From contig NC_132881.1 in the NCBI RefSeq assembly GCF_030463535.1, positions 48,501,576-48,565,575 of the forward strand: a stretch of 64,000 nucleotides of DNA, in the 5' to 3' direction. The notes beneath the pieces were generated by a model. That model was not told where the DNA came from and ran no database searches. It saw only the letters and a program-made list of their open reading frames with translations. This document shows, in pieces, positions 51,630 through 63,865 of the stretch; position 1 is the stretch's first letter, and every line of letters starts with the position of its first letter. A program made the position numbers and the translations under genes. This DNA comes from Salminus brasiliensis. Taxonomy: Eukaryota > Chordata > Actinopteri > Characiformes > Bryconidae.

Positions 51630-54060
51630 ACTACATAAATATATATAAAATATTTATAGATTATTTGATATATACAAATGAGCTGTGTTCTGATTTGCTG
51701 CCCAGTATTGAGAGTATGCATTAAGAAGGGGTAGCGCTGGAACACGCCCCCTTTAGTCGGACTGGGTGGTGGTAAAGTGTTCGGCAGCACGGCTGCGGCG
51801 CTTATTAGGGTAAAACGTTCAAACCGGGACCAAACCAAGCGACTATCTGCTCAAGTTAAAGGCAGCTGGACTCCACAGCGATCCGTCCACATTACCAAAG
51901 AACCAACGGTCCATCAACGTGTAGCCAGGACCGTCCAGCTACCTGAGGCTCAGATCACACCTGTTTAGAGGGTAAAGCCTCATATCTGAGAGCACCGGGT
52001 CGAGGGAATGCTCTTAGGAGAGGCTCAGGCTCAGTTAGTAGACCGGCTCATCCAGGTTTGCTTGCTTTCCCTTTTAATCAGACTTAGCATGTCGCTGAAC
52101 TCACAGCTACAGTGGGCTTGATTTTTTCCCACCTGTTTTTAGATCCCACACGTTTCAGTGCCTGGATTCCAGAACTGCAGCTCTCTGATAGTTTCAGCAG
52201 TCTGTAGGAGAGAGCTCTGAACTCCTGCTGAATCTGGTCGTACAGTCAGTCGCACAACAGCTCGTTCCCGTTTTCTGTGTTTTAGTGGAATTCACACTAA
52301 GCGCTAACGCTGCCAGTCCGTCAGTCTTTCCGCCACTTATTGTGCCTCATTCAAAAAGCAATCAGAGCTGAAACACTCCTTATAACTTCTGTGTGAGTGA
52401 GTGGGCGGGGCTAAACCCTCGTAAGTCAAGTAGATGGAGAAGTGTACGAGTGGGTTTCTGTGACATCACAAAAATAATGAAGACTGGTTTATTTGTATGG
52501 AGGACTGAAACTTTACCAATAATACTCTATTATAAATATATATATATATATATATATAATAAATAAATAAAGTTACTAATAACAACCGGCGTTTGTTCTG
52601 TATCTTCAGTATCAAAAGTTTGGACAATCTTACTTCATAAGGGTTTTTTTCTTAATATTATTAATTTATTACTAATGTTCCCACTCCTTAGAATAATAGA
52701 GCACATCACGTTTATTAAATAATACATATGGAAATATGTCTGGCATCAGTTTCCGAATGTGTTTAAGATCACAACAAGGCCCACATTCAGTCAGCTAGGC
52801 CCAAACTGGTGCCCTGTGCTCTGCATTTCATTCAGCTTGGGTGATTGGGTTCGGTGGCTGTGCCCCCTAGTGGCCCCACACAGTAATGACACCACAGACT
52901 CGATTATCCAGAACAGCTTGGTGCTTATTTGAGTTATATTGAGCAGTATAATCTTTCCAATACATCAAGCATGTTACTCAGTTACGGAAGGAGTCACTCA
53001 TGAGAAAGAAGAATCACCACACAGTGTGTTTGCTACTAAATCCTCCCGTCAGCACTTCAGATAATACATCTAATATATATATGTATATATAAATAAATAT
53101 CTGTATATACTTTATCACTATTACAAAAAAAAAATAACACACTGCTGCAGGTGTGGAACTAAACACAGGGTGATAACACACAACACAAAAGAGAACTGTA
53201 CACCTCATTGAGAAGAACAATAAATCAATGAAATCGTAAAAAAGAAGGGTTTATTTTAGGTGGACTTTAGAACACCTATATAAAGGCCGATATTAACTGA
53301 TTAACTGGTGTTTATTACCAATTTATTAAGCAATAATGAGGGTGAATTTATTGTAGAAGACTTTTGTTTGTGTATTATTTCTACATCCTTTATTGATATG
53401 AAACGGAGCTAAAGTGATCTTAACTCAATATTACACTTAAGAAACCAGTACAGCAGTGATTTAACAGCCACTGGCGTTATAAGCCATAATAAAGGCCTCA
53501 TAAAGTCCACCTACAATAAAGCATCACCAAAGGAAAGCAACTGATGATTCACCGTCTTTAAAAGAAAACCTGGAACGCACTCCGAGTTCTCAACAATTGT
53601 GCTTTTGAACAGACAGAACACAACAATACTGGTTACAGACCTTTAGAACCATCCACCTCAAACCAGTTCTCCCATTTAAACCAGTCTGATGATACAGTCA
53701 GCATTTACGCTCGTCAGCAGTCAGGCCTGTGATTCAGATCTCTGCTTCACACACACACCCAGTCCTGCAACGTCCATCGCTTTTCTCCACTAGGAGCCAA
53801 TTAACAGGACATTAGACAGGACATGCTGCTCCAGCTGTATGCAGAGGTTTCGGCACCCCTGTCCAAATGACATGTACTGCTGCTGCTGCTGATGTGAGTG
53901 TGAAGAAGTGAACACACTCTTTACAGAGAAGCACGTTTCATTTATTATTATTATTATTATTATTATTATCTTCATTTAACATCATGGAAAATAGTAAAGC
54001 AGAAATGTGGCATGTGCAGAGATGATAAACATTCAGGTTTTATTTAATTCAGTTAAAATG
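51630..54060. other. Intergenic region between snapc3 and sh3gl2, left part
   Basis: No exon with family resemblance was found. 51777-51968 is open for 63 codons but lacks recognisable motifs. TA tracts lie at 52540-52560 and 53075-53090 and a TTA tract at 53942-53970. The repeat-poor stretch at 53200-53800 could belong to a long sh3gl2 3' UTR, which I cannot show. Confidence 0.45.
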
Positions 54061-54330
54061 CCGTCATGCAAAAACCTAGCATCTCCAAAATGGACGTTTT
54101 ACAAATCAATGTAAAAAAAAAATAATAATAATAATAATTTTTGGAGCATTTCTATTGGTCCACTCATCATGGAATTATGATCCAGATTCTCATTATGGAG
54201 AAAAAAGACAAACTGGAGATACAAGGTTTCTGCAGGACAGCGACAATACAACAGTGTATTTGTTCACTTGTTCAACGACACGTCACTCCATGAACAGGGG
54301 TGCCCAAACTTTGGCATATAACTGTATATA
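54061..54330. repeat. Interspersed repeat R2
   Basis: GTCATGCAAAAACCTAGCATC, GGAGCATTTCTATTGGTCC, GGAGATACAAGGTTTCTGC and GGGGTGCCCAAACTTTGGCA. Related pieces are at 27100-27285 (reversed order) and 61570-61690. A fish non-autonomous transposon is likely. Confidence 0.65.
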
Positions 54331-55854
54331 TTCTGGATCATACGAAGGTCCGAGAGCGTTTCAGAAAGCAGGATTTCTCAGTTAGCCAGAAAACTGAACC
54401 CGGTGACCCCAAATACAGACGACCAGCCAAGATCAGCCCAGAATCCACTCACAGTAGCTCGTAATTAGTGTAATTACTCTAGATGTAGAAGTGAAAGCAG
54501 TGGTGTCAATCATTACTTGAGTAACAGTAGGAGGGTACGCAGTACCTGGATACTGCTTATAATAAGACCCTCACAAGAGGCCTGCAGTGTGTTTATTGAT
54601 GATTAATAATTAATCAGAAAATTAAAAGTGATTCATCCTCAATTTTAAAACACAAGTGATTTAATCGATTAAATTAAAATCAATAAAAAAAAAAAAAGAC
54701 AAACATCTGTGGGCCGCTGCCACACACACTCCTCCACACTGTTACATGCTCAGATGCTGCTGGTTCCTCATCTCACTGTGGGTTCTCCATCAGTCTGTGT
54801 TCTAGCTGTCGGCTCTCTGTGAATACCAGACTACAGCTGAACCTTCAACCAGAGCTCTAATTACTCACTAATGAGTAAAGATCTTCTGATCAGCTTCATT
54901 AGCATATGACACTTACAGTCTAAATAATGAAGGAGCTAGGAAGGGTTCTTTGAGCGATGGCACAGAGGAACCGTTCACTTGATGTACAGGTTCTTTGCAC
55001 TCACACACATCTCCAACACATCAATCTTGGTTCTTTATGGAAGCAAAGAAGGTTCTTCTACAGCAGGGGTGGGCAACAGGGGGCCCTCCAGCACTGAAGC
55101 TCCTCACCCCTGTTCTATGGCATTGCTCAAAGAACCCTTTTAGCACCTTTCTTTATAAAAGAATGCACACCCAGAGCTCCAAGCTCGAGATTGTTGAGCT
55201 TCACATTTTCAGCAGTTGAGAAAAGCCTCTGGTGTTTAAAAGTGTTAATAACTCATTAATAAATGGAGATAATGACAATAGTAGAAACCTATTGAGAAAG
55301 AACTGCTAAAGCTAAGAGGTTGAACACTGACTGATGGATGATTATGATGATCACAGTAATATCAGGAATAAGCAAGTTCTGATTAATGATATTAATAAAC
55401 AGATATTAGGTCACAGCATTATAAGGGTAGTCTTCTTATACAGTGGTTCTGTATATGATCAGAAATAGGATAATGGCTGGTGTTATGACACTAACTCTAC
55501 CTGATCAGAATGGGAATTGAAGTACAGATCATTAAAAAAACCTATTTTTTCAATAAAATGTACATTTTTTTCAATAAAAAATAAATCAGTAAGTAACTGA
55601 TGTGGGTTTAAGTCGACCTCTAGCCAAAACATGTAGCTAGCACTGGACCTACAAGGCTCCAGGTGTAAGCCACGTTTCTCTCCAACAGATATGAATGGCT
55701 GCAGGCTGCGTCCCAATTGCATAATAATTAGTAATACTAACTAGTTTTTGAGTATATAATATAGATCAATACAAGTGTCAGGGTTGAGGAGATTCAAATA
55801 TCGACAATATATACTCAAAATTTTATTTTTAATTAGTATTTTTACATAAGTTGG
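54331..55854. other. Intergenic region, no gene seen
   Basis: Unique-looking AT-rich sequence with no exon-like segment, no paired repeat recognised and no conserved protein match in any frame. Confidence 0.45.
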
Positions 55855-56115
55855 AAGGCCAATTACCCCCGCTCCCAATCACTAGCACTACCTCCATACT
55901 ATAAGGACGAAGACTAGCCTCTTGTTGATCTGCCGCTGATGCAGTATGGCTAGGTAGTAGCAGCGGGAAGTGCCATCAACCCACCCCTGAGAGAGAGAGC
56001 AAGGCCAACTGTGCTCACTCTGACTCCGGCTGCTGATGGCAAGCAGCATGACCCGGGATTCGACCCTTGGATCACAGCGGCAGGGCCTTAGGCCTTAGAC
56101 CACTCGCAGCCCCGA
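55855..56115 (-). mobile_element. tRNA-derived SINE, second copy of the 30420 family
   Basis: The minus strand starts GGGGCTGCGAGTGGTCTAAG, has GGGTCGAATCC (B box with one change), then GCCATCAGCAGCCGGAGTCA and AGTTGGCCTTGCTCTC. It shares its 3' part (CAATTACC, ATCACTAGCA) with 30420-30792. Confidence 0.82.
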
Positions 56116-57747
56116 GAAGCGGTGTGTTTTTGAGCTTGTGCTTAGGATGGACATCATTATCCCACAATGCAAAGAGAAACAGAAAGGGAGGAGCTACTCA
56201 CGTCTGGGGAAAAAATTGTGGATTACGATGCGAGTGCAGTGGCGACGGCAACAGGAGAATGTGCTGTGAGGTATGTTGGCATAGCAACACTTCATCACTC
56301 CCTGTTAGTAGAAAATGGGTTAGTATGTCAACATTGTGGGTACTAACCTGCCAGTCCTGCACTAGCTATTAAGATTAGCGTACAGTCTAGACCTTATAGT
56401 ATCAGTGTGTGGAGTGTATGGACTGGGGAAGGAAAGGTAAGTCTGGACATCATACAACATTAAGGTCTCCATTATTTCATATTTTTAATCATTTTAAAAA
56501 GAATAATAGTGGAAAATGAGTTTATCCATGGTATGGGCCCTTCAGTTCTCCGGCTACACCAAGAAATCCTGATTAATGAAGTTTTAAAAATAAGAGTAAG
56601 AGTTTATAAGAGTTGAGAATGTGAGAGTAAAAGGACACACTGTGAGAAACACAAACAACAAAGCAAAGCACGCTTCTTAAAGTCTAACTGGAAATGTATT
56701 TCTATCAGCAGATCATTAGAATCCCCCGCCTCTAACCTCGGACACCCAGCCTTAAAGATGACCCGAAGCGGCGAGAATCTGGACGCACATTAGACGCGAA
56801 CCGTCGACATCATTAGATTATTATATCAGACTAGAACGCAGAGGAAATATCACAGTTTGCTTTCACGTCGTCATAAATAACAGAAATATTTAATTCGCTT
56901 TATTCAGCAGGAAAACAGCTCAGATATACTCACGACACGCCAACACTTATACTTCACATCACCTCGGATTTAGTCTTTATTAATATTAGTCACTGATTGG
57001 CGGCTCGGGCGAGCCGTAAGCAGGGAGTCTGGACACAGTAGGGTGGCGTTTCTTTTTGTTGTGTTTTTTTTAATACTGACAGAATCTGGAATTAAAATGC
57101 GCTGAAACCCAACAGGCTCAGTTACAGCAGCGTGCTGAAGCGTTGGAGCTAAACCCAGTATCTGAGACATGCAAGAGGAAAGCTAACGTTTAAAATGACT
57201 TCATTTTCCCCCTTTATTACCCCCTGCCCCACCCTGCCCTGCCTCGCCCCGCCCTGCCCCGCCCCGCCCTGCCCTGCCCTGCCCCGCCCTGCCCTGTCCC
57301 GCCCTGCCCCGAGACATGCCCAGTTTACAGTGCACTTCTTACATGATGCTGAAGAGCTAGTTTTATTCTGGAGTCAGAGAAAGATGGGAAAGGCAAAAAA
57401 ACCAAAAACAGACAAACCTGGGAATGGGATTGGGTGGGTGGGGGGCGTTCACTTTTTCACACCTCTCAAAAAACAAACAAACAAACACAATCAAACAAAC
57501 AAAAAAATCATGACAAAATAAACAACGCAAAGTTCTCCAACTCAATGGCAGATCGTTGCTTTTTTCTTTGTCGTCCAAAGCGCAGATGCACTTTGTCCTC
57601 ATGCACAAAGCTGCTGTTCATGTCTGGTGTGTTTCTTGCAATTGCAGGAGTGTGTGTGTGTGTGTGTATGTGCATGTGTGTGCATGTGTGTGTGTAGTGG
57701 GAATCGGGGGGCTCGGGGTGATAATCGGGGAGTTGTGTATCTGGAGA
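56116..57747. other. Probable sh3gl2 3' UTR and flanking sequence
   Basis: Downstream of the sh3gl2 stop on its strand. It includes a C-rich array of CCCTGCCCCG units (57222-57312, G-rich on the transcribed strand), a TG tract (57651-57693) and AATAAA-type strings on the minus strand, for example near 56965. Which signal is used cannot be decided from sequence. Confidence 0.45.
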
Positions 57748-60700
57748 TTAGTGCGGCAGGGCCACCAGGATGTCGACGTAGTTGACGGGAAAGAAGCCGG
57801 ACTGGCCGTGGATCATTCCCTCGTACCAGTTCTCATCGATCTTATTGGTCAGGGTGATGATGTCACCTTCCTTGAAGCCGAGCTCGCCCTCGTTCTCCGG
57901 CTCAAAGTCGTACAGAGCCCGACAGCACGGCTGATCCATAGGAGCTGTTGGAGAGACAGAGAGGTAGGGGGGGCAAACAGTAAGATCAGAAATCTTAAAA
58001 AATAGAAAACAAGAATGTAAATAAACATCTAAAGCCAGGAGTCACTGACTGAGACCAACAGTTTCTCAGGGCTGAGCTCAGGGCTGAGACTCGCCTGTCA
58101 GCCTGCTTGTCACTGAAAATGATGGGGAATGCATCATTGAAAAGCGCTTGAGTGTGCACTGTAATAAAACTGCATGCAGCAAGTCCAGTCACACACATTC
58201 AGTGCAGTTACTGACGGCTGGGGAGTATTTCTCGCTGCGTCTGACTTTACTGTCTGATGCAGGAGATGTGGCATGATGCTAGATTGCAGCAGTTGCACCA
58301 TCTCTAGAAGGAACACATATCGCTCCACTCAAAGTTAAACTTAAACTTGCTCAATATTGTCATATTGCCAACACCACCCACTTCACACTGGTGAAGATAG
58401 AGGTACAGGTAGAGATGGAAATGGAGGTTTAGGTAAAGGTGAAGTTAGAGGCACAAGTGGAGATAGAGGTGTTGTCAAATGCAGAGGTAGAGGTACAGTT
58501 GGAGGTAGAGGTAAAGGTACAAGTAGAGATAGAGGTGTTGTCAAATGCAGAGGTACAGTTGGAGGTGGATATAGAGGTACAAGTAGAGATAGAGGTGTTG
58601 TCAAATGCAGAGGTACAGTTGGAGGTGGATATAGAGGTACAAGTGGAGATAGAGGTGTTGTCAAATGCAGAGGTAGAGGTACAGTTCAAAGGTCAAAGGT
58701 GCACGTATTTGTCACTGTACAGTGTGGACTGTACAGCGAAATGTGTCCTCCGCATTTAACCCATCTGGTAGTGAACACACACTCACACACACACATGTGT
58801 TAGGGGCAGTGAGTACACACACACACCCAGAGCGGTGGGCAGCCAACTCCAGCGCCCGGGGAGCAGAGAGGGTAAAGGGCCTTGCTCAAGGGCCCAACAG
58901 TGGCAGCTTGCCGAGCCCGGGAATCGAACCCACAACCCTGTTATCAATATCCCGGCGCTCTAACCGCTGAGCCACCACTGCCCCAGTTGAAGGTGGATAT
59001 AGAGGTACAAGTGGAGATAGAGGTGTTGTCAAATGCAGAGGTAGAGGTACAGTTGGAGGTAGAGGTAGAGGTGCATATGGAAGTACAAATTGAGATAGAG
59101 GTGTTGTCAAATGTAGAGGAAGAGGTGCAGTAGAAAGGTGGAGTTGGAGATAGAGGTGGACACAGAGGTATAAGTGGAAGTACACAGGTACAGTTGGACA
59201 TAAAGGAACAGGTAGAGAGGTGAAGTTAGAAGTGGAATCAAATGTAAAGGCTAGAGGTATAGTTGGAGTTAGACACAGAGGCACAGGTGGAGGTGAAGAC
59301 AATGGTACAAATGGTGGTGGACATAGAGATACAGGTGGAGATAGAGGTATAGTTGGACATAGAGGAACAGGTAGAGAGGTGAGTTGAGGTACAAGTGGGG
59401 ACAGAGGTACAGGTATAAGCTGAGATAGAGGTGGAGCCAAATGTACAGGTAGAGGTACAGGTGGAGGTAAATTTAGAGGTATAAGCTGAGATACAGGTGG
59501 AGTCAAATGTACAGGTAGGTACAGGTGGAGGTGGAAGGACAGCTTGAGGTCCAGCTTGAAGTGTAGAAAACTACAGGTAAGAGTAAGCGGATTGTACAGG
59601 TACAGGTACACAGGTATAAGTGCAGGTGTGCAGGTGTGGAGGTGGAGTTAAAGCCCACCTGGTGAGCGTGACCGTGCAATGTGGCTGATTCCTCCATTGT
59701 GGGTCTCGCTGGAGCTGAAGTCCATGGAGGTTCGAGGTTTGGGCACATACTCTTTCCTCGGCTTGTTGGAAGAGTCTCTTATCCTGGGAATCAGAGCATA
59801 CAGGTAAAACACACACCTGGTTTCATGAGAATCACATGGGTTAATGAAAGGAACACAGACCTTTCCTCCATCTTGTCCGAGAGCTGCTGTAGGATCTCAG
59901 TGGCCTGTCTGTGGTAGTTCACCTGCGCCTGGACCAGAGCAGCAAGCTGACTCACCTGCTCGATCTGCCGACACACACAAACAAGCATTAAGCGCACACC
60001 AACACACAGCGAGGGTAGGGGTTTCTAATAAAGTGGCCAGTGAGTGGAAGCACAAGATGGGTGTTTCTAATAAAGTGGCCAGTGAGTGAAAGCATGAGGT
60101 AGGGTGTTTCTAATAAAGTGGCCAGCAAGTGAAAACACAAGGTAGGGGTTTCTAATAAAGTGGCCAGTGAGTGGAAGCACAAGGGTAGGGTGTTTCTAAT
60201 AAAGTGGCCAGCAAATGGAAGCACAAGATAGGTGTTTCTAATAAAGTGGCCAGCGAGTGAAAGCACAAGCTAGGTGTTTCTAATAAAGTGTCCAGTGAGT
60301 GAAAGCATGAGGTAGGCGTTTCTAATAAAGTGACCAGTGAGTGAAAGCATGAGGTAGGGTGTTTTTAATAAAGTGGCCAGTGAGTGGAAGCACAAGCTAG
60401 GTGTTTCTAATAAAGTGGCCAGTGAGTGGAAGGTGTTTCACACACTCCTTACATCACTCTCCAGCAGGTTGAACATGCTCTGCTCTGCGATCTCCTTCGA
60501 ATCGTCAAACTTCTCCAGAGCCTGCTTGATCTCATCGTCTGTCACTTTGCCCTGCCGCTTCTTCTTATAGTCAAAGTCCAGACGGCGGCCCTCCATCTTC
60601 TTCAGGTGATGCTGTGGCAGAAACACACAAATCCTTTAGGCCTGAATCGATATGGGACATGGCCAAGGCTGTGTCCTTGCCAAAGGCTGGTCAAGCCATT

Positions 60701-63700
60701 TCATTACAGCAGATAAAAGCCAGACGGACACTTGGTCTCGGTCTCAACAACGGGGAGACGTGACGAGAACGTTCAAGTTGACCTGCTGCACAGCGCTGAA
60801 AATACACACAGCACTGCTCAAAGGTTTGGACCTCCTGATTTAATGCATGCTCTTCATAATCGTACAGACATTTGGGGGTACAGACTTTAGCTTAAATGTG
60901 TGAAATGTGTCTCTAAGGGAAATCTTATTTCTTAAATAAGCATTTAAAAGGAAAGAACCGACAAAGTGTGATATTAAGGTATCTGGCAACCACAAGCCCC
61001 CAGAACAGCTAATGGGTCTTGGTGATGGTGGTACAGAGCTCTGAGATCTGGCAACTGAACGTTACAGCATACGATTTACATAATTCTCACCAAACCACTC
61101 ACCACCCAATATGGACAAAAGTATTGGGACACCTGCTGATCCACTATTTCTTCTGAAATCAAGGGTATTAAAAAGAGTTTTGTTGGAGTAACTGTCTCTA
61201 CTGTCCAGGGAGGAAGACTTTCTATTAGAAAACATTTGATTGAATTCAGCGAAGGTCATATAATATTGGATGATCACCACCCCACCTCATCCCAAACTGC
61301 TTACTTTCGGCATAAGCTGGGGAACACTTTAACCCACGCCTGGCATTATTAGGCAGCATGGTGCCAGTAGGTTCATGATGTTGATCTGCTCCAGAGAGTC
61401 CTTTTCTATTGGCAGTACTTCTTCTCTATGGGGCTAGACAAGCTGTGTGTGTGCATTTGCACATCTGTGTCAGCAATGGGTGCAGCTTAAAGTAGCTAAA
61501 TGCATTCATTAGAAGGGGTGTCCACAAACATTTGGACATATAGTGTGTGTATGTATGTAAGGATGGTTGGATATAGCTTTGCGGTCATGCAAAAACCTTG
61601 TATGTCAATTTTTGGAATCTGCAGTTGTTCTTTATACTGTATCAGAATTTCAGGATGAATGGACCAATAGAAATGCTCCAAAGTGACTCTAAATAAAATC
61701 TTTTACATTGACTTTCATTGAAGGTTCAGAAGGTTTTCTCCTCCTCCTGTAAAGTTGCCACAAATCCACCGCAATAAAAACAACATATAAAGAAAATATA
61801 CGAGAATACTGATATCTGAGATGTGAATTTATTCTGATTTAATCTGGTTTGTTTTTTTTATCAATAAATACAGGAACACGATCCTCCCCAGTCACTTTGT
61901 CTCCCTTCAGGCACTAAATACAGCTGAGAGTTTGGATGTGGTAAGAGAAAATCGAGGTCTCTGAGGTGATGTGATAAATCTCGCTAAATATATAAGCTCC
62001 AGCGCGACAGTGCGTTCATTCAGCAGCATTTATTTAAGCATCTGCTCACTCAGACACAGAACCCAAAATCAAATGTTGGGAGCTTCCTGAAGCAGTTTAT
62101 TGATTTTGTGTCACGTCTTAAATATATAACAAACGAGGCTTTAGCAGCTCAGTGCAGCTTCAACATGCTGATATATCAACAATAATTTCCCCTGTGGATT
62201 TACGGTCTGCAGGTCCAGGAACTCGGAGTTCTCTCCTTTTAAAATTCGCTATTCAACTCAATTCAGTTCAGTTTTATTTGTACAGCTCAAGAGACGCCGT
62301 CCCAAACAGTCAACCACCCACATACAATAAATAAGTATAAAAATATTCAACAAAAAAAATAATAATAATTTCACTAACCTGGATCTCCTTCAGGTCCTTG
62401 TCATGCATGTTTTGCATAGGGTCGATAAAGTTCTGCTTGACCTCCATGTCCAGTGCGTCCTTCACCTCCCCCAGCTCCCGCATTGCTTCCCCGGCATCGA
62501 TCAGAGCCAGGCCTGAAACACACGGTCCATAAGAATTTGGTAATACCGCCATTATCCATTCATGACAGCACTGTCAATCTGTACCCACAACCATGGCAAC
62601 CACACAACTGTAATAGCTCCATCATTCTGCATCCATGCTAGCACAGTCATTCTGTTTCCATGGCAACCATGACACTATGATAGCACTATCATTCTGCATT
62701 CATGGCAACCATGCCACTATGATAGCACTGACTTTTTGCGTCTATGGCAACCCTGACACTATGATAGCGCCATCATTCTGCATCCGTGATAGCGCCATCA
62801 TTCTGTTATCATGGCAACCCGGCATACACGCTAGCACCATCATTATGCAACCATGGTAACCCTGCAACTATAATAGCACTATCATTGTGCATCCATGGCA
62901 ACCATGCCACTATGATAGCACTGACTTTCAGCATCCATGGCAACCATGCCACTAGGATAGCACCATCATTCTGTGTCCATGGCAACCCGGCATACATGGT
63001 AGCACTTTTATTCTGCCTCCATGGCAACCATGCCACCAGGATAGCTCCATCATTTTGCATCCCTGGCAGCACCATCATTCCATGTCCATGGCAACCCGGC
63101 ATATACGGTAGCACTATCATTATGCATCCATGGCAACCCTGCAACTATAGTAGCACGATCATTGTGCATCCCTGGCAATTATGCCACTATGACAGCACTG
63201 ACTTTCTGCATCCATGACAACCCTGCACGTATGATAGCACAATCATTCTGCATCCATGACAGCACCATCATCATCCATCCATGGCAACCCTGCAAATATG
63301 ATAGTACTGTCATTCTGCATCCATGGCAAACATGCCACTATGACAGCACTGACTTTCTGCGTTCATGACAACCCTGCAAGTATGATAGTACTGTCATTCT
63401 GCATCCATGACAGCACCATCAGTATCATGCATCCATGACAGCACCATCATTCTGCATCCATGGTATCATCTCAGTACACATTCAGTACATACACAGTCTG
63501 TACATTAAAATAAAACTGCTGAAATTACCGAAGTTGGACTCTTCGCCCAGTTCCCGGCCGAACTTCTGCATGGACTCTCCCAGCAGGGTCTCCGTCTGTG
63601 TGTATCCCGGACCTTTATCACCTCCACGGATCTTAGACATGGAGCTCATCATGCTCATCTTAGCACGGGTCGCTGCATCCACACACACACGTACACACAC

Positions 63701-63865
63701 ACACAAATGCAAATGACTTGACCATTAAAAAAAACAACAACACTAGGCTTCTTAGCTTTCAGTTAGAGGTTCGGTGTCGCACAGGATCTCACCAGGGTTG
63801 GGCTGCAGGTACTCCGTGGTTTTGGTCATGATGTCCAGCACTGCCCTGCTGGTGGCGTCCACTTT
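57748..63865 (-). CDS. sh3gl2: Endophilin A1 (SH3-domain GRB2-like 2), missing N-terminal exon(s)
   Basis: Exons in transcript order: 63793-63865, 63529-63672, 62379-62512, 60453-60611, 59861-59964, 59659-59783, 57748-57944. Together they give 936 nt (311 residues plus stop) with consistent phases. Blocks in order: [97 protein letters not shown], then an SH3 domain with [20 protein letters not shown] and FFPVNYV, ending LVALPH. This is an endophilin A: an N-BAR membrane-curving domain, a short linker and an SH3 that binds dynamin and synaptojanin in synaptic vesicle endocytosis. The C-terminus and linker fit SH3GL2 better than SH3GL1 or SH3GL3. About 39 N-terminal residues (the amphipathic helix and start of the BAR domain) lie beyond 64000. 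The a/b teleost copy cannot be decided. One intron (59784-59860) is only 77 bp. Confidence 0.93.
58380..59560 (+). repeat. AGAGGTAC minisatellite interrupted by a SINE
   Basis: Units such as AGAGGTACAAGTGGAGATAG, AGGTGTTGTCAAATGCAGAG and GTACAGTTGGAGGT repeat from 58395 to 58690 and continue from 58985 to about 59560 with growing divergence. The whole lies in the sh3gl2 intron before the last exon. Long proline-rich or EVEVQ frames are artefacts. Confidence 0.93.
58695..58985 (-). mobile_element. tRNA-derived SINE inserted in the minisatellite
   Basis: On the minus strand it begins GGGGCAGTGGTGGCTCAGCG with perfect A box TGGCTCAGCGG and B box GGTTCGATTCC, followed by GCTGCCACTGTTGGGCCCTT, GAGCAAGGCCCTTTACCC and a tail with CACTGTACAGTGACAAATAC. 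Both Pol III boxes are intact, so this is the best-preserved SINE here. Confidence 0.88.
60012..60432 (-). repeat. 42-bp minisatellite filling an sh3gl2 intron
   Basis: About ten copies of the reverse complement of the unit at 42520-43262 (TTTCTAATAAAGTGGCCAGT, GAGTGGAAGCACAAG). It occupies nearly all of the 488-bp intron 59965-60452, ending about 15 bases from the donor of the 60453-60611 exon. Confidence 0.96.
61106..61545 (+). mobile_element. M1 small transposon copy, both ends present
   Basis: From ATATGGACAAAAGTATTGGG to AACATTTGGACATATAGTGT with most internal blocks; the central CTGGATGGAGCTCC part is deleted. In an sh3gl2 intron, with an R2 fragment next to it (61570-61690). Confidence 0.85.
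62535..63470. repeat. Minisatellite (CATCCATGGCAACC units) in sh3gl2 intron
   Basis: Units built from TTCTGCATCCATGGCAACCA, TGCCACTATGATAGCACTGA and short spacers, of roughly 30 and 60 bp, repeated for about 930 bp. It fills most of the intron between exons 62379-62512 and 63529-63672. Confidence 0.93.

Noticed and set aside
49523-57747. An additional gene (for example psip1) between snapc3 and sh3gl2
   Set aside because: No conserved protein segment is visible in any frame; open frames are short and lack motifs.
58910-58985. A tRNA gene on the minus strand
   Set aside because: A and B boxes are perfect but the cloverleaf is not maintained and the sequence continues into a SINE body shared with 39645-39835.
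58357-59611. Open frames of 148-241 codons (Pro/Leu-rich or Glu/Val-rich)
   Set aside because: By-products of the AGAGGTAC minisatellite and an inserted SINE in an sh3gl2 intron.
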